A DNA stretch of 64,000 nt from Chalciporus piperatus (lineage: Eukaryota; Basidiomycota; Agaricomycetes; Boletales; Boletaceae), in the NCBI GenBank assembly GCA_038093975.1, contig JBBPTG010000137.1, forward strand, positions 1-64,000, written 5' to 3'. This document shows, in pieces, positions 32,676 through 42,600 of the stretch. The notes beneath the pieces were generated by a model that was given only the letters and a program-made list of their open reading frames with translations, ran no database searches and was not told where the DNA came from. Made by a program: the position numbers and the translations under genes. Positions within the stretch are counted from its first letter, which is position 1. Each line of letters opens with the position of its first letter.

Positions 32676-33660
32676 TTGACACTGATCACATTGGCTTATC
32701 CCTACCAATGGACTAACTTTACATCGGCCCATGCCTGCCTAGTGAAACTAGGTATATCGGCCCATTCCTATGGATTGAGGCTCAATGCATCGGCCCATCC
32801 CTACACATTGACGCTGATTGCATCGGCCCATGCCTACCTAGTGACACTAGGTATATCGGCCCATTCCTATGGATTGAGGCTCAATGCATCGGCCCATCCC
32901 TACACATTGACTCTGATTGCATCGGCCCATGCCTACCTAGTGACAATAGGTATATCGGCCCATTCCTACGCATTGAGGCTCAACTCATTGGCCCATTCCT
33001 ACACATTGACACTGATTGCATCGGCCCATCCCTACCTAGTGACAATAGGGATATCGGCCCATTCCTATGGATTGGGCTCAATGCATCGGCCCATCCCTAC
33101 ACATTGACTCTGATTGCATCGGCCCATGCCTACCTAGTGACAATAGGTATATTGGCCCATTCCTACGCATTGAGGCTCAACCCATTGGCCCATTCCTACA
33201 CATTGAGGCTCAACCCATCGGCCCATCCCTACACATCGACTCTGATTGCATCGGCCCATGCCTACCTAGTGACAATAGGTATATCGGCCCATTCCTATGG
33301 ATTGAGGCTCAATGCACCGGCCCATCCCTACACATTGACTCTGATTGCATCGGCCCATGCCTACCTAGTGACAATAAGTATATGGGCCCATTCCTACCAA
33401 TGGACTAACTTTACATCGGCCCGCCCCTACACATCGACGCTGATTGCATCGGCCCATGCCTACCTAGTGACACTAGGTATATCGGCCCATTCCTACGCAT
33501 TGAGGCTCAACCCATTGGCCCATCCCTACACATTGACTCTGATTGCATCGGCCCATGCCTACCTAGTGACAATAGGTAGATCGGCCCATCCCTACACATT
33601 GAGGCTCAACCCATTGGCCCATTCCTACACATTGAGGAACAACCCATCAGCCCATCCCTC
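32676..33660. repeat. Right subterminal minisatellite, inner part
   Basis: About 28 monomers of some 33-37 bp with the core ATCGGCCCAT[T/G/C]CCTA, alternating with CATTGAGGCTCAATG, CATTGAC[A/T]CTGATTG and CCTAGTGACA[A/C]TAGG spacers. It is the inverted counterpart of 11040-11640 and is cut by the TIR element at 33663, resuming at 42301. Long frames here are a by-product of the repeat. Confidence 0.88.
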
Positions 33661-33839
33661 ATCAGGAAAAACCTCCCGTGGATAATTCTCTAGAATACTA
33701 AGAATTCTTAAGAAAAAGCAACTATTATCACAATTTGTATGAATTTGTTGGATTTGTTTGAAATCTGGATAATTCTCCGGTCCCCTTTTGTCATTTGGAG
33801 TATTTTGTAGATTTACTTCATAATATATCATAATATATC

Positions 33840-34028
33840 ACTATTACTGTAGTGATTCTGCAGCTATTCACTACTCTTCTTGCAGTTGCACTTCACATAA
33901 ATCAAGCATAGAGACAGATAAATCAAATAGATTGACATATAGCAACTACATGACATGTCCTAATCTACTACTGACTACAATGATGGGAGGGGTTGGGGCA
34001 AACTATGAATGCTGGTGTTAGTAAGAAG
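33840..34028. other. AT-rich non-coding segment of the TIR element
   Basis: Noncoding sequence between the left terminal repeat region and the GAT microsatellite. No gene or repeat beyond AT-rich tracts was seen. Confidence 0.4.
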
Positions 34029-34029
34029 A

Positions 34030-34067
<38 letters not shown>
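34029..34067. repeat. (GAT)n microsatellite
   Basis: About thirteen uninterrupted GAT/ATG units. Confidence 0.9.
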
Positions 34068-34069
<2 letters not shown>

Positions 34070-34139
34070 TCACTGAGAGGATGAAGGTGCCATGAGTGAA
34101 GGAGGTATGGGTGAGTGTTGTTCGGGTTGAAGATGGGAG

Positions 34140-34870
34140 GTGGTGATGGGGTTTGAAACAGCCCGAGCGGCTGTATACGAGGTGAGCGAGTGTGATGGTA
34201 GACGCGTGAAAACTAACCTCGTGATGCCGGCGGCGGGGCTATTGAGCCCGCGCCGGCCTTGTGTTGTTCGAGTGGGGCTGAGGTGGGAGGTGATGGTGGG
34301 CAGACAGCCCCGAGCGGCTGCTAACAAGGTGAGTGGATGAGATGGTGGGTGAAGTGGCAGTACTCACATCGTGATGCCGGCGGGGGCTGTTGAGCCCGCG
34401 CCGGCTTTGTTTTTCCAGTTGAGGGTGGGTGAGGTGAGAGGTGGTGATGGTGGTGAGGCCAACAGCCCGAGCGGCTGTGAACGAGGTGAGCGGATGGTGT
34501 GCCGGCGGGGCTGTTGAGCCCGCGTCGGCCGTGTTTGGGTGTCGAGTTGAAGGTGGGAGGTGGTGGTGGGGAAAACAGCCCGAGCGGCTGGGTCTGAGGT
34601 GAGTAGCTGGGTCCGTTGGTGAAAAATACACGCACCTGATGAAGCCGGCGGGGCTGTTGAGCCCACACCGGCCGCGTTTTCATGTCATGAAGGTGAGGTG
34701 GAGATGGTGGGCAAACAGCCGCTCAGGCTGTTTGTCGCGTTTTCGGGTTGTCGTGTGAATGTGATGGTGGGAGGTAGACTCGGATGAAGGTGGTGGGTGA
34801 GTGAAAACTCACCTGTCGAAGCCGGCGGGGCTGTTGAGCCCACGCCAGCTTTGTTTTCGAGTCAAGTGAG
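34140..34870. repeat. Tandem array of hairpin-forming GC-rich units
   Basis: Five units of about 120-175 bp each contain two self-complementary blocks: GCCGGCGGGGCTGTTGAGCC...GCGCCGGC (at about 34227, 34376, 34501, 34646, 34819) and CAGCCCGAGCGGCTG (at about 34160, 34310, 34467, 34576, 34710). They are separated by GGTGGGAGGTGATGGTGGG-type spacers. The open frames across it are repetitive, not genes. Confidence 0.75.
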
Positions 34871-34984
34871 GTGGTGTAGGTGGTGAGAACAGAAGTCGAA
34901 AGTGCTGACGACGCGGCAAGTTCAACGTAGTCACATGACTTGCTCGCGCGGATTTTTGACAAGTCCAACGATTAGGGAATGAGG

Positions 34985-35177
34985 CTACACTTCATTAGGC
35001 AATTTTAGTACACTTTTTGTACACTTTGCTACACTCAATTATTACACACTTTAAGTACACTTTGTACACTCAATTACTAAACACTTTACTACACTTTTAA
35101 GTATGCTTTGGTACACTCAATTATTACACACTTTTAAGTACACTTTCACTACGCTTTTTTGTACACTTTTGCTACAC
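34985..35177. repeat. TACACTTT-rich simple repeat left of the LINE
   Basis: Irregular repetition of TACACTTT, with TTTTGCTACAC at 35167-35177 immediately before the LINE poly(T). The same kind of repeat resumes at 41912-42080, so the LINE has split one tract. Confidence 0.8.
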
Positions 35178-35197
35178 TTTTTTTTTTTTTTTTTTTT

Positions 35198-35776
35198 GAA
35201 TCCATTTATGTCCATTTGGGGTACATATAACCCTATGTAAGACAGTACTGGCAAGAAGCTAGGGGGCACCTGTGCCCCCTCCGTATCCCCGGTCATGCGA
35301 ATGCCCTCGAAGGCAGGTCATAGACCCCCCTCGAGTCCCACCGTTCCCGCCGGCGGTTTTAGACGCACTGACCTTCCAATCAACGGTGCCTCTTCTCTTA
35401 GAACTGCGAGTGAGACGGAGTGGCTAGCGTTGAGATCGTAGTTAGACAAGTACCCGACCGCCGAAGCGGAAGTGTACGAAGAGGAAGGGGGGATAGGTAA
35501 CATGGGCTTGGAGTGAGTGTGTGGGCATGGGTGGGTGTTTGTGCATGCGTTTTTGCGGCTGTCTGGTAGGACTGGCGTGAATTCTAAATCTAATGGGTCG
35601 CTCCAGACCTGTGTTGCCGAATGGTCCCCTGGACGCTGAGTCCGATCCTATTCGTCGGCGGGTGATTATATTGTTTGTATTAGGAAGTGTAGGGAGGGCC
35701 CGGGGTATGGTATGGGGTAGATGGGGTGGGGTTTTTATGGTTGGTTGGGTCTGTGGCGTGGCGTTAGCATGTGTTG
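35198..35776 (-). other. 3' untranslated region of the LINE
   Basis: About 580 bp between the ORF2 stop and the poly(A). No coding signal on the element strand. Confidence 0.6.
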
Positions 35777-38700
35777 TTATGTGGATGAAAGGTTACCGAG
35801 GGACGCCTTGAAGCGCCCCGTTTTATCAATGTACTCTAGGGTATGCGCCATGCCCTTCGGGTCCGCGAGGAGGTACGAGAGGTTGGTTGTTTTGTGTTTC
35901 GCTCTTGTCCAGAGGATGTGTCTTTGCCTTGCGTAGTGAGGACATGTTAGCAGGTAATGGAGTACGTCTTCCTTCGCATCTCCGCAATGTGGGCATTTGT
36001 CCGTGTCCGATTTGGTGATCCGTTTTAGGTATGCGTTGAGCGGGCAGTGACCCGATCGGAGCCAGATGAGAGCTGAGGAGCGGCGTTTCGCGAGCATTGC
36101 AGAAAGCGAGACGAAAGAGCCTGCGAGTAGTTTTGTGTCAATCTTGTTACTGCGCTCGAAACGTGGTGACTTAGCCCATTGTCGTTTCCAACGTTGGTGC
36201 GTTGCTTTCCGTTGCCATTGAAGGCAGGCCGATATGCTCTTAGGGAGCGGTGCTTTGCGAAGGAATGTTGGTAGGCGCCGTTTCGGGCTTGAGTTCTCCG
36301 GGCCCTCCGACGCTCGTTTAGCTTCTTCGTCTGCCTTTTCGTTACCGTCTACCCCACTATGCCCTGAAATCCAGTTGATTGTAATGCTTCGCTTTGGAAT
36401 TTTGTTGGCTTTTGCTACCCCTCGCATGGCTCTGTTGAATTTGTCTATTAAGTAGTGACCGGGGCGAGTGGCGAAGGGGTTGGCGCCGGATTTGATGGCT
36501 GCTTGGTTGTCGACGTAAATGGAGATGAGGAGGGTTAGGTTGAGATCTTCGTGTAGTAGATGGGCGGCTAGGAGTAGGCCCACCGCCTCGGACTCATAAA
36601 CGGTGTGGGACTTGTCGTCTCCCAAGTAGTAGCGGAGCGTTTTCGTTTCTCCATCTGGGCGCTGGAGAACCACCGCCGCTCCTATACCTCCATTGAGTCC
36701 TGAGCCGTCGCAGTAGATCTTGGTTCCCTCCCTCTGGTCGTCGTGCATCTTGATTGATTCCTCACGGCTGTTGGCTATTTTTGTGTTGTATGGTACGGTT
36801 TCGTTTGGTGGACGTCGTGCTGGTTGTAGGGTTTCCAGGCAGGCGGGGTCGATGCTGAAGGCGTGAGTGAGGTGGTGGAGAGAGGATTTATGGTGTTTCA
36901 CGAAGCGACGAGCCGCTCGCTTGATGAGGTGGTGCATTGGGTGGGAGGGTGGGTGGGAGGACAACCTTATTGCCGCTCGGTGGCAGTGATTTTGGATGCG
37001 GAGCTCAATAGGCATGATTTTGGCATGTGCTTCGAGCACGTCTGTAGCTGTGGAGCGAAGGGCGCCAGTAATGCTCAATAAGGCGATGCGTTGTACCTTA
37101 CCCAGTTTCTTTGCTGCTCCTTTCGATCCTCTCGTGGTCTCGTCTTCCGTTCCCGTGTACATGGGGGTGAACCAGACGTCGGCGGCGTACAGCATCTTGG
37201 GTAGGGCGACAGAGGTGTAGAGTTGGCGCATGAGGGTGAGTGGAATGCCTTTGGATGAGAGCGAGAGTCTTCGTAGCTGCATAACATAGGCGGTGCCTTT
37301 TCCGACGGCGTAGTTGACGTGTGCGTGCCATCTCAGTGCCTCGTCTACGATAACTCCGAGGAAGCGGTGGGATTGGGATGGTTGGATGATGGTGCCGCGA
37401 ATGTTGATCGGGATCCGTTCTTTTCTGTTCTGTGGGATAAAATCTATCAGCGCGAATTTCGAGGTTTCGAAACGAGAATTATGGTTTTTTGCCCAGTCGA
37501 AACCGCCGCCGTTGCGCTCGAGCATGTCTAAGAGGATTCTATGTGCTTCCTGAGTGCTGTCAGCTACCGCGATGAAGGCCGCATCGTCGACGAAGGCCAG
37601 GGTGTGCTCCTTTGTGCCGTTAGCTACGTCAACCAGATCAGCGTTGTATATTATGTATAGGACCATCGAAAGCGGGTCTCCCTGACCGATGCCGTTGATG
37701 ATGTCGATCCACTCTGAGGTGTGGCCGTCGAATATGAGACGAGTCCGACGTCCTTCTAATACCCGTTGGGTGAAGGTGACAATGCGATCAGGGATACGGC
37801 GCCGCCGCATGTTATGGAGCAGGCGGTCGGTTACGGCGTTGGGGAAGGCGCCTTCTATGTCGAGGAAGAGGGCTGAGACTACTTTCTTTGTGCGCCAGGC
37901 GTTTTTGACAATCGCCTCCAGAAGGTGGAGCGAGTCTGTCGTGGATCTGCCTGGTCTGCCTCCGAAATGATTAGCAGGTAAGAGGTGATGTGTTTTGATC
38001 AGGTGCGACAATTGATCAGCTACCACCGCCGTTAGCAGTTTCGCTGTCGTGTTAAGTAGAGCAATGGGTCTATAGGCTTTTGGGATCGTGTAATCCGGTC
38101 GCCCCGGTTTGCGGAGTACGACTGTCGTGAAGTCTCTCCACGGTTGATAATAAGTTTTAAGTAAAAAGGACGCGTTGAATATGCGTAGAAGATGGGGAGT
38201 GAGAATTTCCGAGCATTGTTTTAGGACAACGTTCGGAATGCCGTCTGGGCCGGGCGCCTTGTAAGGACTTAGTTTCGAAATGCTCCGTAAGAGCTGGGTT
38301 TTCGTAATACTCCCCAAGTCATCGACTGGGATAGGGTACTCGTAGTCCTCTGGGACTGACGAGGATCGCGGTGGGGGTGGGAAGAATTGGTTAGCTAGGA
38401 TATCGCTTTTTTGTTCGTTAGTGCTGGCTTCGATCTGATGCCCTTCAGGCGTCTTTGCTTTTAGGGTGAGTACCCTCGATGGGCCTCCGTCACCCGGCTC
38501 TGCATTCAGATACCGGTTGGCAGTCCAGACATCGTTAAATGTCGCGTTTTCTAGCCAGTCCATCCAATGTTCTTTCTTCGCTTTTTTGATGGCCTCGGAG
38601 TATTTGTTCCGAAGCGCGCGATGAGCCTCGTGGGCTGGATGGTCCTGAAATGTCCTGAACTTGAACGTGTCGGCCGCCACTCTGTTTACCTCCTTTCGTA

Positions 38701-39700
38701 GTGCAGTGAGGTCGTGGTTCCACCAGCGTTTTGATGACGGGCAGGGCTTTGAGATGGGTACATGTTCCTCTATGGTCGTGAGGATGGCCTGAGTGAGTCC
38801 CTTTGCCGCTGCCTGGAATTCTCGATCAGAAACGATTGGGGCGTTTAGGGGAAACTTAGCCATCTCGACTGCAAGTGCTTCGTTGAAGACCTCCCAGTCT
38901 GTCTCTCGGAAGTTTTTCTTGGGGGGGAGATCCGTTTTAGGGACCTCTAGTTCGAGGATGGATAGGATTGGAACATGGTCTGTGCAGTCTCGAAGGCGGG
39001 GCTCAGTGTAGCAGTGAAGGAAGGATTGGCATGTGTTCTCTGTGCAGAACACGTTGTCTGGGCGTGTCCAGTTTTTGGAGGCGAGGGCTTGGAGCGTTGG
39101 CATGTCTTTGGGAAGTGCTTGTTGCATGCCATGTTCGGCTAGGAGAAGGAGGAGGGGTTCTGCAGCGTCGAGGTAGGAGTTGGTCAGGAGGTGGGCGTTG
39201 CGTTCTTCTTCCCACATGGGATGGTGGCGATTAAAATCGCCTAGCCAGAGCATGTGATCGTTCTCGCTCGGTCTGACTGTCTGTATATTTTCTTCCAAGT
39301 GCTTACTCAAAGCGGTGATGGTACGTTGGGACTCACCGTCGTTATATATGTTGTATATTGTGCATAGGCCGTACGGTCCTTTGAGTTGGACTACTACGAC
39401 GTCCGATGAGGGGAATGGGATTTGGCGCCAAGATTCCGTAGCTACGTGGGTGGATAGAAGTGTGATTGCTCTGCTACGAGGTGCTCCCTCGGTACGATGT
39501 GGGGTAGGGTATAGGGTGTGGTATTGTCGGTTAGATATCGTGAGATTGAGGAAGTTGATATGAGGTTCTTGCAGCGCGATGATGTCCCATTCTTTGGGTT
39601 TAATGCTGTTAAGTAATGAGTGCTGGGCGGCGTGAGAGGTGTTTAGATTTTGTTGCCAGATATGAAGGGCTGTCGCGGGTTGATTGGTTGTACTATTCAT
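35777..39700 (-). CDS. LINE ORF2: endonuclease, reverse transcriptase, RNase H
   Basis: 1307 residues. The N-terminal apurinic-type endonuclease (LHIWQQNLN, IIALQEPHIN, WLGDFNRHHP, DCTDHVPI) nicks target DNA. The central reverse transcriptase has YKAPGPDGIPN, YRPIALLNT, ALFLDIEGAFPN, GIGQGDPLSM and the active site FVDDAAF. RNase H follows with YCDGSG, ESEAVGLL, VDNQAAI and NWISGHSGVDGNEKADEEA, the last supplying His and Asp. A C-terminal zinc-finger-like CPHCGDAKEDVLHYLLTCPH ends the protein. The order EN-RT-RNH fits Tad1/I-type LINEs of fungi. Its ATG overlaps the ORF1 stop as ATGA (39697-39700), which suggests termination-reinitiation. Confidence 0.95.
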   Translation of the reverse strand: MNSTTNQPATALHIWQQNLNTSHAAQHSLLNSIKPKEWDIIALQEPHINFLNLTISNRQYHTLYPTPHRTEGAPRSRAITLLSTHVATESWRQIPFPSSDVVVVQLKGPYGLCTIYNIYNDGESQRTITALSKHLEENIQTVRPSENDHMLWLGDFNRHHPMWEEERNAHLLTNSYLDAAEPLLLLLAEHGMQQALPKDMPTLQALASKNWTRPDNVFCTENTCQSFLHCYTEPRLRDCTDHVPILSILELEVPKTDLPPKKNFRETDWEVFNEALAVEMAKFPLNAPIVSDREFQAAAKGLTQAILTTIEEHVPISKPCPSSKRWWNHDLTALRKEVNRVAADTFKFRTFQDHPAHEAHRALRNKYSEAIKKAKKEHWMDWLENATFNDVWTANRYLNAEPGDGGPSRVLTLKAKTPEGHQIEASTNEQKSDILANQFFPPPPRSSSVPEDYEYPIPVDDLGSITKTQLLRSISKLSPYKAPGPDGIPNVVLKQCSEILTPHLLRIFNASFLLKTYYQPWRDFTTVVLRKPGRPDYTIPKAYRPIALLNTTAKLLTAVVADQLSHLIKTHHLLPANHFGGRPGRSTTDSLHLLEAIVKNAWRTKKVVSALFLDIEGAFPNAVTDRLLHNMRRRRIPDRIVTFTQRVLEGRRTRLIFDGHTSEWIDIINGIGQGDPLSMVLYIIYNADLVDVANGTKEHTLAFVDDAAFIAVADSTQEAHRILLDMLERNGGGFDWAKNHNSRFETSKFALIDFIPQNRKERIPINIRGTIIQPSQSHRFLGVIVDEALRWHAHVNYAVGKGTAYVMQLRRLSLSSKGIPLTLMRQLYTSVALPKMLYAADVWFTPMYTGTEDETTRGSKGAAKKLGKVQRIALLSITGALRSTATDVLEAHAKIMPIELRIQNHCHRAAIRLSSHPPSHPMHHLIKRAARRFVKHHKSSLHHLTHAFSIDPACLETLQPARRPPNETVPYNTKIANSREESIKMHDDQREGTKIYCDGSGLNGGIGAAVVLQRPDGETKTLRYYLGDDKSHTVYESEAVGLLLAAHLLHEDLNLTLLISIYVDNQAAIKSGANPFATRPGHYLIDKFNRAMRGVAKANKIPKRSITINWISGHSGVDGNEKADEEAKRASEGPENSSPKRRLPTFLRKAPLPKSISACLQWQRKATHQRWKRQWAKSPRFERSNKIDTKLLAGSFVSLSAMLAKRRSSALIWLRSGHCPLNAYLKRITKSDTDKCPHCGDAKEDVLHYLLTCPHYARQRHILWTRAKHKTTNLSYLLADPKGMAHTLEYIDKTGRFKASLGNLSST

Positions 39701-41733
39701 GATGAGGTAAGTGCGTTGTGGACTTCGTCGATGGACTGCGAGCGGGCGGAGATTGGTAGGTTAGAAAGATGTGGGATGGGGGATAGTTGGTCTAGGAGAC
39801 TGAAGGGGTTGGAGGACATTGGTTTGGCGTTCTCTAGGTCTATCAGCGGTGGTTCGCGTGGTGGACGAGACGAACGTTGGTTGGCTCTCTGATCTGGGCC
39901 TTTGGGAACAGCCGGGCGCTGGTGGCGGACCGGTATGGAGTTGGAGGAGGTGGCGGGTGTGATGTGGCTGTCATTGCCTTCCCTTGCTTTACCTCTCCGA
40001 GATCTGGAGTTTGGTTTGAAGTTCAGGGTGGACTGACGGAGCGCCGCTGCGTTTGGGGGGTACAAGTGATTGTTTGCCGGTGGTGGCGACTCCCTTCTTG
40101 CTAGCCGTTTCGGCGGAAGTGTCACCTGAGTCCAAGGTTCGTGAGTAGGGAAGTAGGGCATCAAGTTCTCAGGGTGCTTAGCGTTAAGTTCATCGCATTT
40201 GGCGATGAACGTTGGACAGCGTTGATCGTTACTTGCATGGCTTTTGTTGTTGCAGCTAATGCAGAAGGTGCCCTCGCTTTTTGAGCAGTGTTCGGTCTTA
40301 TGAAGGTGGCCGCAGGATGCACACACGTCATGTAGGGATTTGCATGCGCGTGCAATGTGCCCCCAGAGCTGGCATTTAGCGCAGCGGATGGGCTCGCGAC
40401 GCTCCTTCCATGGGTGGAGTCTCTCCTTGCCGACCAATAAGCCGTCCCTTAAAATGTTATTAGCTGTGTCCGCGTGGTTGAAGGAAAATACCGCATGCGC
40501 TACTCGTTGATTGGGGGAGCGCCTTTCGATGGGCTTCACCCATCTAACGCTGTCGAGTGCCCCACTTGGCATGTTGTTTTCCGTCTCTAGTTCATCTAGC
40601 CATTCTCTGCTTTTGACGTTGTATCGAATGGGGATAAAGGGGACCAGGATCTGGTGTTGGCGGTCCTTAACGACTGCTTGGATGCCCAGTTGATCTATGA
40701 GTTTTGTCCTGGTGTCCGGTTCGCGGATCCAGTCAGCTGATGATGGGTCGTTCATTTCTAGCGTGAGGCCGCCACCCCGGAGACGGAGGACAGCTACGAT
40801 TTTGGGGATGACGCCGTAGGGTGGTTGGAGTGAATCGAGGGCCTCCTGTATCTTGGTGGCTATAGTGCCGGTGGGGGTATCCGTTTCGAAAATGGGTTGG
40901 TCTCCGGTGGGCTGGAGAAGGATTTGGCGCTCTCGTACGGCCGCCCGTGCTAGCGCTGGGAGGGCTACCGGGTTGTTGACGACGGTGGTATGTGGAGTAG
41001 GGCTTAGGTTCGCCTTGGCCGCGGAGCTGTAGGATGGGCGTTGATTTTCGTTGGAGGTGCTGCGGGGCTGGTCACTTCCGCTGCAGAGGGTGTTGATGCG
41101 TTCTTGTGTGGCGTTTAGAGATGGGGTGAGGAGTTCGATTGCGTTTTTAACGTCGCTGATGCTTGAGTATACCGCGTCGGCTGCTTCCTCTACTCTCTCC
41201 AGGGTGGCTTCGATAGTTGGTCCGGTTAGGGAGCTGGAGATATTGATACGAGTTTGCTCCAAGTCCTTCGTGTTGGTATCGAGGTTTTCTGCGGTTTGCA
41301 TCATCTTTCCTATGTGGGGTGAGATGGCGGTGATAACCTGAGCCGCGACCTCTGTTGCGATTGAGGCTTTGACATGTTCTACGACCGCTGTTGCGATTTC
41401 GGAGGTTGCATGGTCGCGGAGGATGTAGATTACTGCCCGGATGGCCTCTACGGCGGGGCGCGGGACTTTGCTTAGCTGCGAAATTTGGGCCAGTGCATGT
41501 GCTATGTGCTCGATTGAGAACGGATGTCCCACCTGGCATATTAAGTGTTTCTCTAAGTATTTGATGCCATCTTCTATGCTCGTTACCGAGTAATCATCAG
41601 AGTCTAGCAATTCGTCTAGTGTAGTGGAGAGGTTTGGGTTGCCAGTCGAGGTTCTGGACGACCTATTAGTGGGCGTGGGAAATTTAGGCGTAGGTCCTCC
41701 TGTCCGAGTGTTGCGCCCATTTCCTGGAGCCAT
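39697..41733 (-). CDS. LINE ORF1: nucleic-acid-binding Gag-like protein
   Basis: 678 residues, open throughout. The first 250 residues are Ser/Thr-rich then helical, with a probable coiled coil that would allow oligomerisation. A middle domain follows, and near residue 440 come three successive zinc knuckles (CAKCQLWGHIARAC, CASCGHLHKTEHC, CISCNNKSHASNDQRC). The tail is basic and Pro/Ser-rich. Such proteins coat LINE RNA in the particle. It is upstream of, and overlaps by four bases, ORF2. Confidence 0.9.
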   Translation of the reverse strand: MAPGNGRNTRTGGPTPKFPTPTNRSSRTSTGNPNLSTTLDELLDSDDYSVTSIEDGIKYLEKHLICQVGHPFSIEHIAHALAQISQLSKVPRPAVEAIRAVIYILRDHATSEIATAVVEHVKASIATEVAAQVITAISPHIGKMMQTAENLDTNTKDLEQTRINISSSLTGPTIEATLERVEEAADAVYSSISDVKNAIELLTPSLNATQERINTLCSGSDQPRSTSNENQRPSYSSAAKANLSPTPHTTVVNNPVALPALARAAVRERQILLQPTGDQPIFETDTPTGTIATKIQEALDSLQPPYGVIPKIVAVLRLRGGGLTLEMNDPSSADWIREPDTRTKLIDQLGIQAVVKDRQHQILVPFIPIRYNVKSREWLDELETENNMPSGALDSVRWVKPIERRSPNQRVAHAVFSFNHADTANNILRDGLLVGKERLHPWKERREPIRCAKCQLWGHIARACKSLHDVCASCGHLHKTEHCSKSEGTFCISCNNKSHASNDQRCPTFIAKCDELNAKHPENLMPYFPTHEPWTQVTLPPKRLARRESPPPANNHLYPPNAAALRQSTLNFKPNSRSRRGKAREGNDSHITPATSSNSIPVRHQRPAVPKGPDQRANQRSSRPPREPPLIDLENAKPMSSNPFSLLDQLSPIPHLSNLPISARSQSIDEVHNALTSS

Positions 41734-41891
41734 GGGGCTAGCGCGGATGGAGAGTTGGATATAATGAGGTGGGTTAAGTTGCTGAGGTTGCTGGGGTAGT
41801 TTGTTAGACTAGAAATCGCTGTGCGCGATGGGTAAACTGCTTCTATTCCTCAGACTTTTTTCGGGGTCCCGGAGGGGTGCCGCGTAGTAAG
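41734..41891 (-). other. 5' region of the LINE
   Basis: About 160 bp between the ORF1 start and the T-run. Its GC-rich end (GGGGTCCCGGAGGGGTGCCG) marks the element start. An internal promoter would be expected here, but no motif is identified. Confidence 0.5.
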
Positions 41892-41922
41892 TTTTTTTTT
41901 TTTTTTTTTTTTTTTGCTACAC

Positions 41923-42260
41923 TAATCCCTACACCTTTACTACACTTTTAACTACTGTTTTACTACGCTTTTTTGTACACTTTACTACACTAATCAAAAC
42001 ACTCTTTCCCACACTTTTGACTACACTGTTAGTACGCTTTTTTGTACACTTTACTATACTCAATCCTAACACACATTTCCATGAATGCATAGTAAAATGT
42101 CACTAATATCAACAAATCTGAAGAATACAAAGAATTCTGTGAAATTTGACAAATATCATCTAATACACATCCTGGGAGGTTCAAGTATTTATCACAAATA
42201 TCAACAAATCTGAAGAATACAAGGAATTCTGTGAAAATTTTAACTTTTTCTGGAATTTGT
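41923..42260. other. Right part of the TIR element, with an internal direct repeat
   Basis: Continuation of the TACACTTT tract, then AT-rich sequence holding a direct repeat of about 33 bp (ATATCAACAAATCTGAAGAA... at about 42108 and 42198). No gene. Confidence 0.6.
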
Positions 42261-42300
42261 TAGTATTCCAGATAATTATCCACGGGAGGTTTTTCCTGAT

Positions 42301-42600
42301 GCTACCGCATTGAGGCTCAATGCATCGGCCCATCCCTACACATCGACGCTGATTGCATCGGCCCATGCCTACCTAGTGACACTAGGTATATCGGCCCATT
42401 CCTACACATCGACCCTGATTGCATCGGCCCTAGGTATATCGGCCCATTCCTATGCATTGAGGCTCAATGCATCGGCCCATCCCTACACATTGACTCTGAT
42501 TGCATCGGCCCATGCCTACGCATCAACAAACTATACATCGGCCAATCCCTACCTACTGAGGCGGGTGGCATCGGCCCATCCCTACCCATTGACACTCAAT
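42301..42600. repeat. Right subterminal minisatellite, outer part
   Basis: Resumption of the ATCGGCCCAT monomers interrupted at 33662. Nine or so monomers grade into the terminal inverted repeat. Confidence 0.85.

Larger units (their letters stand above)
35178..41911 (-). mobile_element. Non-LTR retrotransposon (LINE, Tad1/I-like) with both ORFs open
   Basis: Minus strand. The poly(A) tail appears as 20 T at 35178-35197, followed by a 3' untranslated region, ORF2 (39700 to 35777), ORF1 (41733 to 39697) and a short 5' region. TTTTGCTACAC occurs at both outer edges (35167-35177 and 41912-41922) and is the probable target-site duplication. A second run of T (about 41892-41911) lies at the 5' junction. 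Both ORFs are long and uninterrupted, so this copy is young and may be active. Confidence 0.9.
33663..42298. mobile_element. TIR-bounded DNA element, itself split by a LINE
   Basis: The outer ends begin CAGGAAAAACCTCCCGTGG in inverted orientation and match perfectly for 25 bp and loosely to about 39 bp (33663-33701 and 42260-42298). The flanking dinucleotide is AT on both sides. Without the LINE the element is about 1.9 kb (33663-35177 and 41923-42298) and has no convincing gene, so it is non-autonomous. Its superfamily is not clear. It sits inside the minisatellite of the KDZ right end. Confidence 0.7.

Noticed and set aside
33990..34980. Several long proline-rich ORFs on the minus strand
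   Set aside because: They are translations of the GC-rich hairpin satellite in three frames and have no independent coding signal.
35593..39570. Numerous plus-strand ORFs opposite LINE ORF2
   Set aside because: They are shadows of the 1307-residue reverse transcriptase gene and show no domains.
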